A stretch of 34,277 nucleotides of DNA from assembly GCA_009841605.1 (NCBI GenBank), contig VXLM01000090.1, positions 1-34,277 on the forward strand. Direction: 5' to 3'. Below the pieces are notes generated by a model that had not been told where the DNA came from, made no database searches, and worked only from the letters and a program-made list of their open reading frames with translations. The stretch comes from Dehalococcoidia bacterium (lineage in GTDB: Bacteria > Chloroflexota > Dehalococcoidia > Lucifugimonadales > VXLM01). A program made the position numbers and the translations under genes. Shown here piece by piece: positions 15,851 through 22,896 of this stretch; positions within the stretch are counted from its first letter, which is position 1, and each line of letters opens with the position of its first letter.

Positions 15851-15924
15851 ACGAACTTGATGTGAGAGGTCGCGCGGCGCGTCTTGACCTGCCCCGACCT
15901 CTCGGACAATCTCCTAGCATTTGA
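15847..15924 (+). CDS. Small ORF bridging yidD and the propeller gene (25 aa)
   Basis: ATG at 15847 overlaps the yidD stop as ATGA, and the TGA at 15922-15924 overlaps the TTG start of the propeller lipoprotein gene as TTGA. The 25-residue product ([20 protein letters not shown] then QSPSI) has no recognisable domain, signal or membrane helix. It fills the whole 70-base gap, so ribosomes leaving yidD can reach the propeller start, which has no Shine-Dalgarno of its own. Its role may be coupling alone, with no functional peptide. Two interlocked junctions by chance are unlikely but not excluded. Confidence 0.4.
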   Translation: MNELDVRGRAARLDLPRPLGQSPSI

Positions 15925-17072
15925 ATACCACAATCGGAACTACCAAACTCCAATCGGGCCGTCCCAGCCTGCTCAAGCTGATTTTGGCTTCGGCGGCACT
16001 GGCCCTCCTCATCACCGGTTGCGTGCGCCCTGGGACTCCACAGGGCTGGTCGGGTGTCGCCATAGAGAACGACCAACTCTACGTCGGCACACAGGACAGG
16101 GACATCCGCGCCCTGAACGCCGAGACGGGCGAGACGGTCTGGGGCTTCAGCCTGCGTGGCGAAGTCGAATCCGACCGCGCCGTCTACGGGACTCCGGCAA
16201 TCTCTGATGGCGTGGCCTACGTCGGCGGCTACGACGGCACGCTGTACGCCCTTAACTTGGCGAACGGCAACGACGTCTGGGATGCCACCATCGGCGACGG
16301 CTCCCCCATAGTCGGAGGAATTGCCGTAGGTGGAGGACTGGTATTTGTCGGGTCGAGCGACGGGACGCTTTACGCCTACGACGCGGCTGACGGTATCTAC
16401 CAGTGGAAGTACGAGACAGGCAACAGCATTTGGGCCACGCCCGCCGTGGCGAACGACAGGGTCTTCTTCGGGTCGATGGACCAGAAGGTATACGCGCTCG
16501 ATCTCGACGGCCAAAAGCTATGGGATTTCCACTCTGGTGGGGCCGTGACGGCTCGGCCGCTCGTGCAGGACGGTCGGGTCTACATCGGCTCGTTCAGCAG
16601 CGATTTCTTCGCACTCGACGCCGAGACCGGCAACGTTATTTGGAAGTTCCCCGACGCAATCAACTGGTACTGGAGCCGCGCTGTGACCAACGGCGACACC
16701 ATCTTCGTCGGATCGACCGACGGCAACCTGTATGCGCTCGACGCGGCGACGGGTAGGCTGCGCTGGGTGTATCCAACGGAAGGATCCATCGTCGGCGCTC
16801 CCGCCCTGATTGGGGACCGCGTCGCCGTCGGGTCCACCGACGGCAGGGTTCGGCTTGTGAGGCAGCAGGACGGCCAGGACGAAACCCAGTGCAATATCGG
16901 CGCTGCCATCAAAGCGCCACTAACGGCCCAGGGAGACTTCCTCTTCTTCCGGTCCGACGATCGGAGCATCCGTGCGCTGGAAGTCAACCCCAACGGCAAT
17001 CCCGATGAGATATGGGTACACCGCTCCGATCAGGACGACCCTGTCGCTCGTGATTGGACGCGGTCCTGCTAG
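15921..17072 (+). CDS. PQQ-type beta-propeller lipoprotein (BamB-like fold)
   Basis: 383 residues. A lipoprotein signal (basic start, hydrophobic residues about 17-33, lipobox LLITGC with Cys34) is followed by about seven PQQ-like blades of roughly 40 residues. The recurring blade motif is VYVGGYDGTLYALNLANG then a tryptophan (DVWDAT, YQWKYET, KLWDFHS, VIWKFPD, RLRWVYP). This is the fold of BamB and of many outer-surface propellers; enzyme-type PQQ-binding residues are not evident. The start must be TTG at 15921, since a stop (TAG) lies two codons upstream and no ATG/GTG precedes the signal. There is no Shine-Dalgarno, but TTGA overlaps the preceding small ORF. It sits inside the yidD-yidC locus, suggesting a role in membrane protein biogenesis on the outer face. 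That role is inference from context. Confidence 0.85.
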   Translation: MNTTIGTTKLQSGRPSLLKLILASAALALLITGCVRPGTPQGWSGVAIENDQLYVGTQDRDIRALNAETGETVWGFSLRGEVESDRAVYGTPAISDGVAYVGGYDGTLYALNLANGNDVWDATIGDGSPIVGGIAVGGGLVFVGSSDGTLYAYDAADGIYQWKYETGNSIWATPAVANDRVFFGSMDQKVYALDLDGQKLWDFHSGGAVTARPLVQDGRVYIGSFSSDFFALDAETGNVIWKFPDAINWYWSRAVTNGDTIFVGSTDGNLYALDAATGRLRWVYPTEGSIVGAPALIGDRVAVGSTDGRVRLVRQQDGQDETQCNIGAAIKAPLTAQGDFLFFRSDDRSIRALEVNPNGNPDEIWVHRSDQDDPVARDWTRSC

Positions 17073-17098
17073 CGATGATCTTTTTCGTAAAGGACGAC

Positions 17099-17164
17099 AT
17101 GTCGAAATCCAAGCCGGTCGTACAGCGTGAAAGTAGACCGGTAAAGGCGGAATCTTGGAGCTAA
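17099..17164 (+). CDS. Small ORF overlapping the yidC start (21 aa)
   Basis: ATG at 17099 with AAAGGA (17089-17094) four bases upstream opens a 21-residue ORF (MSKSKPVVQRESRPVKAESW then S). It ends with TAA at 17162-17164, ten bases into yidC. An in-frame ATG at 17075, two bases after the propeller stop, would give 29 residues. The peptide is basic and polar with no hydrophobic segment. The layout suits a leader that couples translation from the propeller gene to the TTG start of yidC, possibly without a functional product. It resembles nothing I can name with confidence. Confidence 0.35.
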   Translation: MSKSKPVVQRESRPVKAESWS

Positions 17165-18168
17165 TCGGCGACCTCTGGGACCTGATCATCAACAGGCCGA
17201 TGATCAACAGCCTGGTATTCCTGTACTGGGTCTTCTTCAGCAACTTCGGCCTGAGCATCATCGTGTTCACCATAGCGACGCGCCTTCTCATGGTGCCGCT
17301 CACCCTGCGGCAACTGAAGATGACGAAGGCCATGAGCGAGCTTGCCCCGAAGGCCCAGGAAATCAACGAGAAGTACAAGGACGATCCGCAGCGCCGATCC
17401 CAGGAGACGATGAAGCTCTACCGGGAGTCGGGCGTCAATCCCGTCGGCTGTCTCGGCCCGCTCGTTCTCCAGATGCCGATCTTCATCGGCCTGTTCTGGG
17501 CCCTGCGCTCGACCCTGGCCTCAACGCCCGAGAGTCTCGCCGACCTTGCGACCAAACTCTACCCATGGCTCCCCGGTGTAGGAGAATCCATTCCTATCGA
17601 TCCGTTCTTCCTGGGGCTGGACCTGGGCCTGCTTACGTCCGCGCACGGGATAATCGGCACGTTCCTTGCCCTGATAGTCGCAGGTTCGACGTGGCTCATG
17701 CAGAAGATGAGCACATCCAAGGCAACCAGCCCACAGCAGGAGCAGACGAGCAGGATGCTCCTGTGGTTCATGCCCATCATGATTGGCGTCTTCTCGCTGC
17801 AGTTCGAGACGGGGCTTACTATATACTGGACGGTCTCCAACATTGTTGGAATCATCGTGCAGGGATTCATCGGCGGATGGGGTCAGGTCAGGGAGGCATT
17901 CTCCTTCGGTTTCATCGCCGCCCTGTGGGGCAAGCCCCCGGCGGCACAGGAGAAGGCCGGTTCACAATCATCGACAAATAAGAGCGGCGGCAAGACCTCG
18001 GACGACTCAACCGACGACGGCGACGACTCCGAGTCCGGCCTTCGTTCAGAGGAGGCAGCATCCGATGAACAGCGTAGAAATGACGGGCAAAACGCCCGAA
18101 GAGGCGATAGAGTTCGCTCTAAAGGAGCTAGACGCCGAGCGCGGCGAGGTCGAAATCGACGTCGTTAA
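17155..18168 (+). CDS. yidC: Membrane protein insertase YidC/Oxa1
   Basis: Inserts proteins into the cytoplasmic membrane, alone or with SecYEG. The 337-residue protein is the short Gram-positive/chloroplast type: it starts directly at the first core helix with no large periplasmic domain. The hydrophilic-groove arginine is Arg43 in IATRLLMVPLTLRQL, and the cytoplasmic helical hairpin (MSELAPKAQEINEKYKDD) and GCLGPLVLQMPIFIGLFWAL follow. The last core helices include ETGLTIYWTVSNIVGI. After about residue 265 comes an Asp/Ser-rich linker and then an Arg-rich tail (GARRRARRGRNRRR), as in homologues that dock on ribosomes. TTG at 17155 has GGCGG as ribosome-binding site. The final 104 bases overlap jag in another frame, so that tail is encoded by jag's first codons. 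Confidence 0.95.
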   Translation: MELIGDLWDLIINRPMINSLVFLYWVFFSNFGLSIIVFTIATRLLMVPLTLRQLKMTKAMSELAPKAQEINEKYKDDPQRRSQETMKLYRESGVNPVGCLGPLVLQMPIFIGLFWALRSTLASTPESLADLATKLYPWLPGVGESIPIDPFFLGLDLGLLTSAHGIIGTFLALIVAGSTWLMQKMSTSKATSPQQEQTSRMLLWFMPIMIGVFSLQFETGLTIYWTVSNIVGIIVQGFIGGWGQVREAFSFGFIAALWGKPPAAQEKAGSQSSTNKSGGKTSDDSTDDGDDSESGLRSEEAASDEQRRNDGQNARRGDRVRSKGARRRARRGRNRRR

Positions 18169-18703
18169 TCGCGGAAAGTCGGGCATCCTCGGCATCGGAG
18201 GAGAGCCTGCAAGGGTCCGAGTCACCCTCATCGATCAGCCCTCGGATCTCGCTCGGATCGCCACCGAGGTTCTGGAAGACCTCATAGAGCGAATGGACGT
18301 GCTGGCATCCGTCCACCTGAAGCAGGCGTACAACGAAGAGGTCGACGGCCCCATTATCGAGGTTGACGGCGAGGACTCCGGCCTGCTGATAGGTCGCCGG
18401 GGTGAGACTTTGCGGGCGCTCCAGTTCATAGTCAGCTTCATCTGCGCCAAGCGGATGGGGGAGCGCGTGAACTTATTCGTGGACGTAGCCGGCTATCAAG
18501 AGCGTCGCTACAACTCGCTCCGAAACCTGGCACGCCGGGTCGCCCAGCGGGTCGCGGACGGCGGACGGCCCATCACCCTCGAACCCATGCCGCCCAACGA
18601 GCGGCGCATCGTCCACCTGACTCTCGCGAACGATCCGAACGTCAGCACCGCGAGCGTCGGGCACGGAGATCAGCGCCAAGTCGTCGTCGAACCACAGGAG
18701 TAG
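18065..18703 (+). CDS. jag: RNA-binding protein Jag/KhpB
   Basis: A cytoplasmic RNA-binding protein that pairs with YidC in most bacteria and affects cell division and small-RNA biology in Gram-positives. The 212 residues contain the Jag_N domain (1-52, EMTGKTPEEAIEFALKELD), a KH domain with the GxxG loop GRRG at 110-113, and an R3H domain whose R-x3-H is Arg180-His184 in NERRIVHL. ATG at 18065 has GAGGAGG upstream (about 10 bases) and starts the protein exactly at the Jag_N domain. Because yidC continues to 18168, the genes overlap by 104 bases out of frame. A run of open frame upstream (to 17783) is inside yidC and is not part of Jag. Confidence 0.94.
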   Translation: MNSVEMTGKTPEEAIEFALKELDAERGEVEIDVVNRGKSGILGIGGEPARVRVTLIDQPSDLARIATEVLEDLIERMDVLASVHLKQAYNEEVDGPIIEVDGEDSGLLIGRRGETLRALQFIVSFICAKRMGERVNLFVDVAGYQERRYNSLRNLARRVAQRVADGGRPITLEPMPPNERRIVHLTLANDPNVSTASVGHGDQRQVVVEPQE

Positions 18704-18756
18704 AGGGCGCCGGCAGAGGAGACACGGTTGGAGAGTGTATGTAGGAACCGATAAGA

Positions 18757-18815
18757 CCGTTCGCTCTGAGCTTGACGAAGGGCGTTTCATGGTTCGACAA
18801 GCTCACCACGAACGG
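18757..18815. repeat. REPIN-like inverted repeat, family A copy 2
   Basis: Arms of 23 bases at 18757-18779 and 18793-18815 are near-inverse copies: CCGTTCGCTCTGAGCTTGAC(GAA) against TTCGACAAGCTCACCACGAA(CGG). They are separated by 13 bases and could form a long hairpin. The right arm equals that at 1835-1857. It lies 19 bases before the ribosome-binding site of pntAA, in the intergenic region after jag. Confidence 0.8.
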
Positions 18816-18846
18816 TTCCGGTTGACTACAAACGGAGGATTCAGAG

Positions 18847-19971
18847 GTGAGAGTCGGAGTACCCAAAGAGACTGCTGAGGGCGAACGCAGGGTCGCTCTG
18901 ACCCCGAACGCGACATCCCGGCTCGTGAGCGGCGGGATCGAGGTCGTCGTGGAGTCGGGCGCAGGCGACGGATCCTTCTTCTCCGACGCAGAGTACCAAG
19001 AAGCGGGCGCGTCGACTGCCCCGTCCGCGTTCGAGTCCGTCGATTTGGTCGTGGCGGTGCGGAAGCCGGACATCGTGACATCTCTCGCGGCCGGGACTGC
19101 TCTGGCGGCCATGATTCAGCCACTGGTGGATCACGCTGCGGTCAGGTCTCTCGCCGAGGCGGGAGTGACGAGCTTCAGCATGGATACCATTCCGCGCATC
19201 GCGCGGGCGCAGAGCATGGACGTTCTGTCGTCTATGGCGTCGCTTGCTGGATATAAAGCCGCGATCATCGCCGCCGATGCGCTGGGCAAGCTCTTTCCCA
19301 TGATGATGGCCGCGTCCGGCACGACTCCTCCCGCAAAGGGACTGGTGCTGGGGGCGGGCGTGGCGGGACTGCAGGCCATCGCCACAGCACGCAGACTGGG
19401 TGCCGTTCTGTCAGGCTACGACGTGCGCCCCGTCGTTCGCGAGCAGGTCGAAAGCCTGGGCGCGACGTTCCTCGAGGTCGAGCTCGAGGAGGAGGCTGAG
19501 GACGCAGGAGGGTACGCCCGGGAGCTGTCCGAAGAGGCGCGGCGCAAGGGGCAGGAACTGGTCCACTCCGCCGTGCAGGAGATGGACTTCGTCATTACCA
19601 CGGCGGCCATTCCCGGAAGGCCTGCTCCGAAACTGATCGACGCCGGCATGGTGCGTGACATGCAGCCCGGAGCCGTAATCGTCGATCTTGCAGCCGAGAG
19701 CGGCGGGAACTGCGAACTGACCAAACCCGGCGAGACGGTCGTCGAGAACGGTGTGACCATAGTCGGGCCGTTGAACCTACCGAGTTCGATGCCGACGCAC
19801 GCCAGCCAGATGTATGCGCGCAACATGCTCAACTTCATCAACCACACCACCAAGGACGGAGATCTCATCATCGACACCGAGGACGAGATCACGAAGGGAT
19901 GTCTAATTACGCACGGCGGCGATATCGTCCACGAGGCGACGGCAGCCGCGATGAAGGCGAATGGAGGCTAG
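18847..19971 (+). CDS. pntAA: NAD(P) transhydrogenase subunit alpha part 1
   Basis: The soluble NAD(H)-binding domain I of proton-translocating transhydrogenase, which exchanges hydride between NADH and NADP+ at the expense of the proton gradient. The 374 residues show the alanine dehydrogenase/PNT N-terminal domain (MRVGVPKETAEGERRVALTP), the SMDTIPRIARAQSMDVLSSMA segment and the Rossmann motif GAGVAGLQAIATARRLGA (about residues 165-182). This is the split three-gene form: domain I, the small domain II fragment and beta are separate ORFs. GTG at 18847 has GGAGGA seven bases before it. No transmembrane segments are present, as expected. Confidence 0.95.
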   Translation: MRVGVPKETAEGERRVALTPNATSRLVSGGIEVVVESGAGDGSFFSDAEYQEAGASTAPSAFESVDLVVAVRKPDIVTSLAAGTALAAMIQPLVDHAAVRSLAEAGVTSFSMDTIPRIARAQSMDVLSSMASLAGYKAAIIAADALGKLFPMMMAASGTTPPAKGLVLGAGVAGLQAIATARRLGAVLSGYDVRPVVREQVESLGATFLEVELEEEAEDAGGYARELSEEARRKGQELVHSAVQEMDFVITTAAIPGRPAPKLIDAGMVRDMQPGAVIVDLAAESGGNCELTKPGETVVENGVTIVGPLNLPSSMPTHASQMYARNMLNFINHTTKDGDLIIDTEDEITKGCLITHGGDIVHEATAAAMKANGG

Positions 19972-19979
19972 GCAGGAAC

Positions 19980-20000
19980 GGGCAACCACAAGGGTTGCCC
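19980..20000. repeat. Short palindromic repeat, family C (pntAA-pntAB gap)
   Basis: GGGCAACC (19980-19987) and GGTTGCCC (19993-20000) form a perfect 8-base stem with a 5-base loop, followed by CTACG. The GGGGCAACC/GGTTGCCCCTAC core resembles the repeat at 28012-28039. It fills the 50-base gap between the two transhydrogenase genes, where it could fold in the message and alter subunit ratio. Confidence 0.55.
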
Positions 20001-20021
20001 CTACGACTGTTGGAGCTAGAC

Positions 20022-20321
20022 ATGATTGAAAGCGAACTCCTTATAAAAATATTCATCTTCGTGCTGGCCGTGTTCGTGGGGTTCGACCTGATAACGAAGG
20101 TGCCCCCTACCCTGCACACGCCGCTGATGTCGGGTGCGAACGCGATATCCGGCATAACGATTCTGGGGGCGCTGTTGGTGGCCGGGCGTGGTGACACGAC
20201 TCTCGCCATCATTCTGGGCTTCCTCGCGGTGGTGCTGGCGACCATCAACGTGGTCGGAGGATTCGCGGTTACCGACCGGATGCTCCAGATGTTCAGAAGA
20301 GGCCCGACGGAGGACCGCTGA
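20022..20321 (+). CDS. pntAB: NAD(P) transhydrogenase subunit alpha part 2
   Basis: The 99-residue membrane fragment of subunit alpha. Three transmembrane helices are visible (about residues 7-25, 38-55 and 58-82), with the family sequence VPPTLHTPLMSGANAISGI between helices 1 and 2. It ends with a short charged tail after GGFAVTDRMLQMF. Together with subunit beta it forms the proton channel domain II. ATG at 20022 is preferred to the in-frame ATG at 19899, which would run through the end of pntAA and the intergenic hairpin. TGGAGC lies nine bases upstream. Its stop overlaps the pntB start by one base (TGATG), so the two are translationally coupled. Confidence 0.94.
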   Translation: MIESELLIKIFIFVLAVFVGFDLITKVPPTLHTPLMSGANAISGITILGALLVAGRGDTTLAIILGFLAVVLATINVVGGFAVTDRMLQMFRRGPTEDR

Positions 20322-21718
20322 TGGACGATTTCGACTTCCCGATTCTCATCAACGCCTTCTACCTGCTGGCGGCAGTCCTCATATTCCTGGGGCTGAAGCG
20401 GCTCGGCTCGCCAGCGACGGCGCGCGAGGGTAATCGCATAGCCGCGCTCGGAATGCTTATCGCCGTGGTCGTCACGTTGCTCGACCGGGAGATCGTCAGG
20501 TTCGAGATCATCGTGGCGGGGGTAGTCGTCGGAGCGGCCATCGGGGGAGTGTTCGCAAGGGCCATTCGCATGACGGCCATGCCGCAGCTCGTGGCGCTGT
20601 TCAACGGCTTCGGCGGGGCCGGTTCCGCAGTCGTTGCAGCGGCGGAGTATCTGCGGCTGGCGGACGGCGGAGGCGAGGTGCCGCTCGACGTGTCGGTGAC
20701 GATCATGCTGGGCACACTGGTGGGGCTCGTGACCTTCTCAGGGAGCATCATTGCCTTCGGAAAGCTCCAGGAGCTTATCGACGGCAAGCCCATCACGTAC
20801 CCGCTTCAGAAGACGGTGAGCGCGGTGGTGTTCCTCGCCATCGTGGGGGTGATCGTGTATCTCGTGGCAGGAGGCGACCCTGTCGCGTACTACGGGCTGA
20901 TCGCGCTGTGCCTGATCCTAGGCTTGCTGTTGGTTATACCCATTGGCGGGGCGGACATGCCGGTGGTCATCTCGCTCCTGAACTCGTACTCCGGCATCGC
21001 CGCGGCCATGGCGGGGTTCGCGCTCGGCAACGTGATGCTCATCATCGCGGGGGCGCTCGTCGGGGCGGCGGGACTGATCCTCACGCAGATCATGATAAAG
21101 GCGATGAACCGCTCCCTGGCGAACGTTCTGTTCGGGGCGTTCGGGGCGGAGGCGTCGGGAAGTATGACGGAGAGCGCTGAGGAGAAGGTCGTCAGGGAGG
21201 CGACTCCTGAGGACGCAGCAGTCGCGATGGCCTACTCCGGGTCGGCGATCCTCGTGCCCGGCTACGGGCTGGCCGTTGCTCGCGCGCAGCACCAGCTAAA
21301 GGAGGTGGGCGAGCTTCTGGAAGCGCGGGGCGTGGACGTGCGGTACGCGATCCACCCGGTCGCGGGCAGGATGCCAGGTCACATGAACGTCCTGCTGGCA
21401 GAGGCAGACGTACCCTATGACAAGCTCTACGATCTCGATGAGATCAACGACAGGTTCCCCGACACGGACTTCGTGCTGGTCATCGGCGCGAACGACGTAG
21501 TCAATCCGGCCGCGCGTGACGAGCAGGGCAGCCCGATCTACGGGATGCCGATCCTTGAAGTAGACAAGTCCCGGCAGGTGCTGGTGCTGAAGCGGAGCCT
21601 GAATCCCGGGTTCGCCGGACTGGACAACGAACTGTTCTACAAAGAGAACACGATGATGCTCTTCGGGGATGCGCAGGACTCGCTGACGCGGGTTATCGGG
21701 GAGATCAAGGAACTGTAG
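20321..21718 (+). CDS. pntB: NAD(P) transhydrogenase subunit beta
   Basis: The 465-residue beta subunit, carrying the larger part of membrane domain II and the NADP(H)-binding domain III. About eight to nine transmembrane helices occupy residues 1-270; the conserved segment LVALFNGFGGAGSAVVAAAEY lies near residues 90-110. Domain III shows VPGYGLAVARAQHQLKE (the GYGxAVAxAQ nucleotide motif), the HPVAGRMPGHMNVLLAEA loop and GANDVVNPAA. Length matches E. coli PntB (462). It is coupled to pntAB by TGATG and followed by a likely terminator. The complete pntAA-AB-B set should supply NADPH to biosynthesis. Confidence 0.96.
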   Translation: MDDFDFPILINAFYLLAAVLIFLGLKRLGSPATAREGNRIAALGMLIAVVVTLLDREIVRFEIIVAGVVVGAAIGGVFARAIRMTAMPQLVALFNGFGGAGSAVVAAAEYLRLADGGGEVPLDVSVTIMLGTLVGLVTFSGSIIAFGKLQELIDGKPITYPLQKTVSAVVFLAIVGVIVYLVAGGDPVAYYGLIALCLILGLLLVIPIGGADMPVVISLLNSYSGIAAAMAGFALGNVMLIIAGALVGAAGLILTQIMIKAMNRSLANVLFGAFGAEASGSMTESAEEKVVREATPEDAAVAMAYSGSAILVPGYGLAVARAQHQLKEVGELLEARGVDVRYAIHPVAGRMPGHMNVLLAEADVPYDKLYDLDEINDRFPDTDFVLVIGANDVVNPAARDEQGSPIYGMPILEVDKSRQVLVLKRSLNPGFAGLDNELFYKENTMMLFGDAQDSLTRVIGEIKEL

Positions 21719-21724
21719 GGAGAC

Positions 21725-21763
21725 AGCCTCTCTGAGTCTCTCCCCGGTGGAGGAGGGCTTTTT
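21725..21763 (+). terminator. Possible intrinsic terminator after pntB
   Basis: AGCC (21725-21728) pairs with GGCT (21756-21759), extended inward by TC/GA with a one-base bulge and an inner CTCC/GGAG stem. A run of five T (21759-21763) follows. The stem is imperfect but the position, just after the pntB stop, is right. Confidence 0.4.
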
Positions 21764-21837
21764 CTAACCCTCTCCCACGACGGGCTGACAGGGGTAGGAT
21801 TTGGTATTTCTTACCTGCGAAGTCGCAGCCACGGTCC

Positions 21838-21876
21838 TGTCATTCCTTACTCCGCTTCGCTGCGTTCGGAATCTTA
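21838..21876 (-). repeat. Short dispersed repeat, family B copy 2 (inverted)
   Basis: Begins TGTCATTCC and ends GGAATCTTA around a CTCCGCTTCGCTGCG core. It is the inverted and diverged form of the element at 1911-1938 and 21939-21966. Confidence 0.55.
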
Positions 21877-21938
21877 AATACTCGTCTCCGAGCCAAGCTC
21901 CGTAGCCGGAAACATGTCATGACTGTGGCACAACATTT

Positions 21939-21966
21939 TAGATTCCTCGCTCCGCTCGGAATGACA
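21939..21966 (+). repeat. Short dispersed repeat, family B copy 3
   Basis: TAGATTCCTCGCT followed by CCGCTCGGAATGACA. It matches 1911-1938 at 27 of 28 positions. The last bases are part of the local direct repeat GGAATGACAGG. Confidence 0.75.
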
Positions 21967-22077
21967 GGTGCATGGTCGGGAATGACAGGCAGGCGGGGCC
22001 GGATCATAGCTACAAATCCGTTTTACCTACCCCTGTCAGCCCACGACGGGAGAAGGGACAAAGTGATCTGTCGTGCG

Positions 22078-22896
22078 TCACTCCTGGCGGGAGAAGGACC
22101 AGACGCCGGCAAGGAGGAACACGGAGCCGATTGCGCCGACGAGTAGGGCGTCTTCGAGGATGCCCATGCGGTGACCGAAGAGGGTGACGCCGAGGGTGAA
22201 GCCATTCGTGGAGTCGGTGAGGGGATTGATCACCTGGGGGCCAAGGAATACCTGGCGGATGGCATCGACTCCGTAGCTGAGGGGGTTTACCTTGGCGATC
22301 ACCTGGAGCCATGCCGGCACGGCGTCGATGGGGAAGAAAACGCCGGACAGAAAGATGAGGGGGAAGATCATCAGCTGGACGACGAACTGGAATCCCTGCT
22401 GGGAGCGCATCCGGGTCGCCACGAGGATTCCGAGCCCTGAGAGCGACAGGGACAGGATGAGGACGAGGGGTATCAGCTTGGCGACCAGCAGCGGCGTGAC
22501 AGTAATTCCCACGATGGGGGCTATGACCAGCATGATCGTTCCCTGCACCATCGCTGTGAAGGAGCCACCCGCCGCCTTGCCGATGACTATGCCTACCCTG
22601 CTGAGGGGAGCGACGAGGACCTCTTTAAGGAAGCCGAACTCACGGTCCCATACGACGGACATCCCGGCGAATAGGGACGACATGACGACGGTCATGGCCA
22701 GGATGCCGGGGTACATGAACTGAACGAAGCTCACGTCGCCGCCGAGGTCTCCGATGAGGCGGCTGAATCCCGCGCCGAAGACGACGAGGAATATGAGGGG
22801 GAACGCGAACGACGAGATTAGGCGGGAGCGGTCGGCCAGGAAGCGCAGTATCTCGCGGTAGGCGACGACCCATATGGCGCGGTAGACCTCCGTCAT
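22078..22896 (-). CDS. ABC-2 type transporter permease (DrrB-like), no adjacent ATPase
   Basis: A 272-residue membrane protein with six predicted helices in the DrrB/ABC-2 arrangement. A cytoplasmic N-terminus (VAYREILRFLADRSRLISSF) precedes helix 1. The conserved segment MSVVWDREFGFLKEVLVAPLSR comes after helix 2, and the late signature is FPLIFLSGVFFPIDAVPAWLQ, followed by NPLSYGVDAIR. These are typical of daunorubicin-type or polysaccharide/lipid exporters. Its start overlaps the stop of the Gfo/Idh oxidoreductase by four bases. The usual partner ATPase is not upstream; beyond its 3' end is the repeat island. It may use an ATPase encoded elsewhere, conceivably the one at 6613-7530, though that already has its own permease. 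The substrate is unknown. Confidence 0.87.
   Translation of the reverse strand: MTEVYRAIWVVAYREILRFLADRSRLISSFAFPLIFLVVFGAGFSRLIGDLGGDVSFVQFMYPGILAMTVVMSSLFAGMSVVWDREFGFLKEVLVAPLSRVGIVIGKAAGGSFTAMVQGTIMLVIAPIVGITVTPLLVAKLIPLVLILSLSLSGLGILVATRMRSQQGFQFVVQLMIFPLIFLSGVFFPIDAVPAWLQVIAKVNPLSYGVDAIRQVFLGPQVINPLTDSTNGFTLGVTLFGHRMGILEDALLVGAIGSVFLLAGVWSFSRQE

Larger units (their letters stand above)
21782..22042. repeat. Terminal inverted repeats bounding the island
   Basis: GGGCTGACAGGGGTAGG (21782-21798) is the exact inverse of CCTACCCCTGTCAGCCC (22026-22042). Immediately outside both arms is CCCACGACGGG in direct, not inverted, orientation (21774-21784 and 22040-22050, overlapping the arms by three bases). 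About 227 bases separate the arms. The size and ends recall a miniature inverted-repeat element or two copies of a small palindrome in opposite orientations. Confidence 0.55.
21719..22077. other. Repeat-rich gene-free island after pntB
   Basis: 359 bases with no convincing gene. It contains the possible terminator, two family B repeats (one in each orientation), an exact 11-base direct repeat GGAATGACAGG (21958-21968 and 21979-21989), and a pair of 17-base inverted repeats at its ends (21782-21798 and 22026-22042). The only open frames (for example 21919-22146) run through repeats and overlap the ABC permease gene antisense. Confidence 0.65.

Noticed and set aside
21919-22146. 75-residue frame in the repeat island
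   Set aside because: It is made of family B repeat sequence and antisense permease codons.
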